NCBI GenBank assembly: GCA_024684665.1
Contig: JAIKWN010000088.1
Span: 1 to 8,308, forward strand
DNA from: Clostridiales bacterium
GTDB taxonomy: Bacteria > Bacillota_A > Clostridia > Christensenellales > Aristaeellaceae
Direction of reading: 5' to 3'
Length of the DNA: 8,308 bases
Shown: one piece after another, positions 6,032 through 8,308 of the stretch
How the letters are laid out: every line of letters begins with the position of its first letter
Numbering within the stretch: the stretch's first letter is position 1
Notes under the pieces: generated by a model
What the model saw: only the letters and a program-made list of their open reading frames with translations
What the model was told of the DNA's origin: nothing
The model's database searches: none
Translations under genes and position numbers: made by a program

Positions 6032-7113
6032 GCTGCTGCGCCTCCTTTCTTCACGGGATAGAACCTCGGATTCAGAAGCCGGATGCCGACCTCTTGCCCT
6101 TCCTCGGCGATACCTTTCGTCTTCGCGTCCAGCATGCTCTGCTGCACACGGATTTGCTTCGTTCCGAGGGAGAGAAAGTAGTTGTATTCGCTGCCAAGGA
6201 AGACGCGGGTATCCACCCGCGCGCGGATCGGAGACAACGGATCGAAGACGATGTCGTTCGGCCTGACGCCGAGCTCCCAGCCGCCGCTTTTCGCCTCATC
6301 AGGCACGGGGCCGTCATAGGGAACCAGCTTCCCGCAGTCAAGCGCAACACCCGTCCCATCCCGCACGACCGGCAGGAAGTTCGAAACACCGATGAACTCG
6401 AAGGTAAATCTATTTGCCGGACGAAGTATGATCTCCTCGTCTGTGCCGTACTGGCAAAGCGTCCCGTCCTGTTGCATGATGGCCATCTTGTCGCAGAGCT
6501 GCAGGGCAGATTGCTGGTCATGCGTGATATAGAGAATTGTCGCGCCTAGCCGCTTCTGGATCATGCGGATTTCCAGCAGCATTTCCTCGCGTAGTTTTGC
6601 GTCCAAATTCGTGATGGGCTCGTCCATAACGAGCACGTCACTATCCACAACGAGCGCTCGCGCGATGGCGACACGTTGCTGTTGCCCGCCGGAAAGCTGG
6701 TTTGGCAGATGGTTTTTATACTCCGTCATATGCACTTGGGAAAGCGCGCGCATCGCTCGTTCCAGGATCTCTTCCTTCGGGCGGCGCTGCTTCTTCAGGG
6801 GATAGCTTACATTTTCCAGCACCGTCATATGTGGCCAGACGGCGTAATCCTGGAAAACAATGCCGATGTTGCGCTTTTCCGCTGGGACGTTGATCCGGCG
6901 CTTCGCATCAAAGAGGCAGCGCTCTCCAACCGTGATAGATCCACTCTCCGGCTTCCCGAGGCCGAGGAGCGCCCGAACGAGTGTCGTCTTCCCGCAGCCG
7001 GAGGGGCCAACCAGGCAGACGATCTTCCCGCTTTCCACCTCAAGTGAAAAATCTTTCAGCACCGTGTGGTTCCCGTACCGAAAAGTGATGTTCTCAAATC
7101 TGACGTTTGCCAT
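6028..7113 (-). CDS. ABC importer ATPase 1 (FbpC/AfuC-like)
   Basis: A 361-residue ATPase with all catalytic elements: Walker A GPSGCGKTT at 36-44, Q88 in VFQDYAVWPHM, LSGGQ at 140-144, Walker B VLVMDE at 160-165, His198 in ITHD. The C-terminal third (RPNDI near 284-288, R-V-F-L-G-S-E-Y after 303) is a TOBE-like domain, parallel to RPNEI and R-I-F-L-T-D in ATPase 2. The two are paralogues but clearly diverged, for example PITNLD against PLSNLD after Walker B. I chose ATG at 7113 because AGGAGG at 7119-7124 is five bases before it. The longer frame to 7155 would start inside the terminator stem, has no ribosome site, and adds 14 residues unlike the family. It follows the binding-protein gene after an 80-nt gap holding a terminator, and its stop overlaps the permease start by four bases. 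Confidence 0.92.
   Translation of the reverse strand: MANVRFENITFRYGNHTVLKDFSLEVESGKIVCLVGPSGCGKTTLVRALLGLGKPESGSITVGERCLFDAKRRINVPAEKRNIGIVFQDYAVWPHMTVLENVSYPLKKQRRPKEEILERAMRALSQVHMTEYKNHLPNQLSGGQQQRVAIARALVVDSDVLVMDEPITNLDAKLREEMLLEIRMIQKRLGATILYITHDQQSALQLCDKMAIMQQDGTLCQYGTDEEIILRPANRFTFEFIGVSNFLPVVRDGTGVALDCGKLVPYDGPVPDEAKSGGWELGVRPNDIVFDPLSPIRARVDTRVFLGSEYNYFLSLGTKQIRVQQSMLDAKTKGIAEEGQEVGIRLLNPRFYPVKKGGAAA
6041..6046 (-). promoter_or_regulatory. Ribosome binding site of the permease
   Basis: AGGAGG on the minus strand lies within the last codons of ATPase 1, nine bases before GTG at 6031. This spacing favours the GTG over the ATG at 6025. With the GTGA overlap it suggests translational coupling of the two subunits. 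Confidence 0.7.
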
Positions 7114-7118
7114 GATTT

Positions 7119-7124
7119 CCTCCT
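7119..7124 (-). promoter_or_regulatory. Ribosome binding site of ATPase 1
   Basis: A perfect AGGAGG five bases upstream of ATG 7113. It lies just after the U7 tract of the intercistronic terminator, so it is present only on read-through transcripts, and it fixes the start against the longer upstream frame. Confidence 0.8.
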
Positions 7125-7142
7125 CTCCCGGATCCCGTTCAC

Positions 7143-7179
7143 AAAAAAAGGGCATGTCCGCCGACGGACGAACATGCCC
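7143..7179 (-). terminator. Intercistronic terminator/attenuator after the binding-protein gene
   Basis: Read on the minus strand, GGGCAT (7179-7174) pairs with ATGCCC (7155-7150). Inside it GTCCG pairs with CGGAC around a TCGG loop, with a small bulge on one side. Seven uninterrupted U residues follow (7149-7143). This is a good intrinsic terminator placed about 15 nt after the binding-protein stop and before ATPase 1. Partial termination here would give much more binding protein than membrane complex, a common arrangement in ABC importer operons. An overlapping hairpin, CCCCG (7191-7187) with CGGGG (7181-7177), shares three bases with the terminator stem and could compete with it. Confidence 0.83.
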
Positions 7180-7193
7180 CGGGAGACGGGGGA

Positions 7194-8180
7194 TTATTTG
7201 TCAAAGATATTGTTGAAGGTGTCGAGATATTTCTGCAAGTTAGCACCCAGGTCGTTGTAGTCGACCGGCATATTGATCGCTGCGATGGCAGAAGTGTCCA
7301 CCTTCATCTCAACGTCGTCACGCACGGAGACGAGGTTGTTGGCTACGAGGACTTCCTGGCCTTCCTTGGAGAGGATGAAATCCATGAGCAGCTTTGCATT
7401 CTCCTCGTTGGCACAACCTTTGATCATCGCGATCGGGCTGGTCATCGTGATAACATCTTCCGTCGTGTAGTGGAAGGCCATCGGGGAGCCCTCGGCGATC
7501 AGGTTCGCGGAGACGTAATCGAGGCAGATGCCGACCTGATAGGAAGCGTCGGCCACGCGGTTATGGGTCGCGGTGGTGCCGCTCTCCAGCTCCACGCCGT
7601 TGGCCTTCAGCGCCTCGAAGTAGGCGGGGCCGTACTTCTCGCTCTGCATCATGGCGGCCATCCAGTATTTCGTTGTGGAAGCCTGGGACGGGTCGGTCAT
7701 GATGATCTGGTTCTTCCACTTGGGATCCAGCAGGTCGTTCCAGGTCTTCGGCGCGTCCTCTTCCTCGACGCCGATGAACCATGCGATGCCCATGGTAACG
7801 AGACGGCCCGCGGTGTAGTATCCCTCGGGATCCATGTACTCAGCGGCGATATGCGCGGTCTCGGGGGAGACGTACGGCTCCAGCCAGCCGTTTGCCTTGA
7901 AGGCCTCGTAGTCCGACGGGTCGCCCAGCCAGACCAGGTCGGAAGCGATCTGCCCGCCGTCCTGCGCCTCAGTTGTCATCTTAGTGACAAGCTTGCCGCC
8001 GCCGGCATAATAGTATTCCATGTCGATATCGGGATGAGCGGCTTCAAAGGCCTGCTCGATGGCCTGCAGCTGCGCTTCCTGCATGGAGGAATAGAGCATG
8101 ACCTTGCCTTCCGCCGTCGCGAGCGCCGAAACTGCGAAAACTATCACCAAAGCGAGCGCGAGGATAACCGTTTTTTTCAT
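7194..8180 (-). CDS. Extracellular solute-binding protein of AfuA/FbpA type
   Basis: A 328-residue type 2 periplasmic binding protein that captures the substrate and delivers it to the permease. Residues 1-23 form a signal peptide (KK, a hydrophobic core, then ALATA before E24) with a signal peptidase I type site. There is no lipobox cysteine, so it is not a typical lipoprotein. The mature part begins GKVMLYSSMQEAQ, the first strand and helix of the AfuA/FbpA group, and later has WNDLLDPKWKNQI and an SKEGQEVL helix (271-278), hallmarks of this family. Ferric-binding members use a neighbouring pair of tyrosines in the second lobe; the equivalent stretch here reads GICLDYVSANLIAEG with a single Tyr222, and the early histidine is replaced by the SSMQEA segment. 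Iron is thus doubtful, and sugar phosphate, phosphonate or another anion is possible. ATG at 8180 is chosen because AGGAGG lies at 8188-8193; an upstream frame to 8207 would add nine non-signal-like residues. First gene of the operon, behind a strong promoter. Confidence 0.9.
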   Translation of the reverse strand: MKKTVILALALVIVFAVSALATAEGKVMLYSSMQEAQLQAIEQAFEAAHPDIDMEYYYAGGGKLVTKMTTEAQDGGQIASDLVWLGDPSDYEAFKANGWLEPYVSPETAHIAAEYMDPEGYYTAGRLVTMGIAWFIGVEEEDAPKTWNDLLDPKWKNQIIMTDPSQASTTKYWMAAMMQSEKYGPAYFEALKANGVELESGTTATHNRVADASYQVGICLDYVSANLIAEGSPMAFHYTTEDVITMTSPIAMIKGCANEENAKLLMDFILSKEGQEVLVANNLVSVRDDVEMKVDTSAIAAINMPVDYNDLGANLQKYLDTFNNIFDK

Positions 8181-8187
8181 GATGAGA

Positions 8188-8193
8188 CCTCCT
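8188..8193 (-). promoter_or_regulatory. Ribosome binding site of the binding-protein gene
   Basis: AGGAGG on the minus strand, seven bases before ATG 8180. It rules out the upstream ATG at 8207, which would place this site inside the coding region and spoil the signal peptide. Confidence 0.8.
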
Positions 8194-8209
8194 CTCATTT
8201 GTTGCATTT

Positions 8210-8238
8210 ATAATAAGTGTTTGACGCGGAATTGTCAA
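8210..8238 (-). promoter_or_regulatory. Promoter of the ABC importer operon
   Basis: On the minus strand a perfect -35 TTGACA (8238-8233), a 17-bp spacer and a -10 TATTAT (8215-8210) form a near-consensus sigma70/sigmaA promoter. The predicted start is near 8203, giving a leader of about 23 nt, too short for a riboswitch. An additional TATAAT (8294-8289) farther upstream could be a second -10, but its -35 would sit at or beyond the window edge. Confidence 0.82.
8221..8238. promoter_or_regulatory. Inverted repeat over the -35, possible operator
   Basis: TTGAC (8221-8225) and GTCAA (8234-8238) form an inverted repeat with an 8-bp centre. One arm is the -35 itself and the other lies in the spacer. 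A repressor bound here would block RNA polymerase. It does not look like a Fur box or another operator I recognise. Five-base arms can occur by chance, so this is tentative. Confidence 0.4.
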
Positions 8239-8308
8239 GTTTTGGGAGTACATTTCCGTTCATGTGGAATTTCGCACAAAACTGCAGCATTATATCAAAC
8301 CATGATTC

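Noticed and set aside
5420..6061. Plus-strand open frame of 213 codons opposite the permease N-terminal half
   Set aside because: Histidine- and aspartate-rich reverse complement of a hydrophobic membrane protein; no ribosome site or motif.
7114..7155. Longer N-terminus for ATPase 1 (14 extra residues)
   Set aside because: It would start inside the terminator stem with no ribosome site, while ATG 7113 has AGGAGG five bases upstream and gives the usual family start.
7470..8213. Plus-strand open frame of 247 codons opposite the binding protein
   Set aside because: Overlaps almost the whole binding-protein gene, which has a signal peptide, ribosome site and promoter; the shadow has none of these.
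8181..8308. Riboswitch or Fur-type control in the leader of the importer operon
   Set aside because: The leader after the predicted start is only about 23 nt, and I see no Fur-box-like repeat near the promoter.

Overview
The window shows two kinds of DNA joined together: an insertion sequence of about 1.9 kb (roughly 5-1910) and a more GC-rich bacterial chromosome segment (about 1911-8308). Shine-Dalgarno sites are strong (AGGAGG type), promoters are sigma70/sigmaA-like, and the genes are those common in anaerobic bacteria: a YqhD/BDH-type iron-containing alcohol dehydrogenase and an AfuABC/FbpABC-type ABC importer. An anaerobic Bacillota or Synergistota-like host is plausible. The solute-binding protein has a plain signal peptide and no lipobox cysteine, which would fit a diderm better than a typical monoderm, but this is weak evidence and I do not assign a taxon.

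Layout. (1) 5-1910: an IS with 25-bp imperfect terminal inverted repeats (22/25 matching). It carries one transposase gene (217-1830, +) of the IS4-superfamily DDE type (Y-x2-R-x3-E-x6-K signature) with two AT-hook-like repeats at its C-terminus. Its promoter (TTGAAT, 17 bp, TATAAT) is covered by a perfect 13-bp-arm palindrome built from the same motif found at the IS tips. (2) 1912-3075 (+): an alcohol dehydrogenase gene whose first five or so codons have been cut off by the IS. The rest of the frame is intact, but no usable start codon remains near its 5' end. (3) 3105-3144: a hairpin terminator between the convergent alcohol dehydrogenase and ABC operons. (4) 3185-8180, all on the minus strand: a four-gene importer operon in the order solute-binding protein (8180-7194), ATPase 1 (7113-6028), fused two-domain permease (6031-4301), ATPase 2 (4297-3185). 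A strong promoter with an inverted repeat over its -35 lies at 8210-8238.

How the genes work together. The binding protein would capture the substrate outside the membrane, the fused permease forms the channel, and the two ATPases drive transport. Two distinct, complete ATPases for one fused permease is the unusual point, because one homodimeric ATPase is the usual arrangement in this family. A U7 intrinsic terminator between the binding-protein gene and ATPase 1 probably makes the binding protein far more abundant than the membrane parts. The three membrane-complex genes are tightly coupled (GTGA overlap, then a 3-nt gap). Substrate is unresolved: the family covers ferric iron, sugar phosphates and phosphonates, and the tyrosine pair typical of ferric-binding proteins is not evident.

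No tRNA, rRNA, CRISPR array or clear prophage signal was seen. No gene-free stretch exceeds 300 bases.
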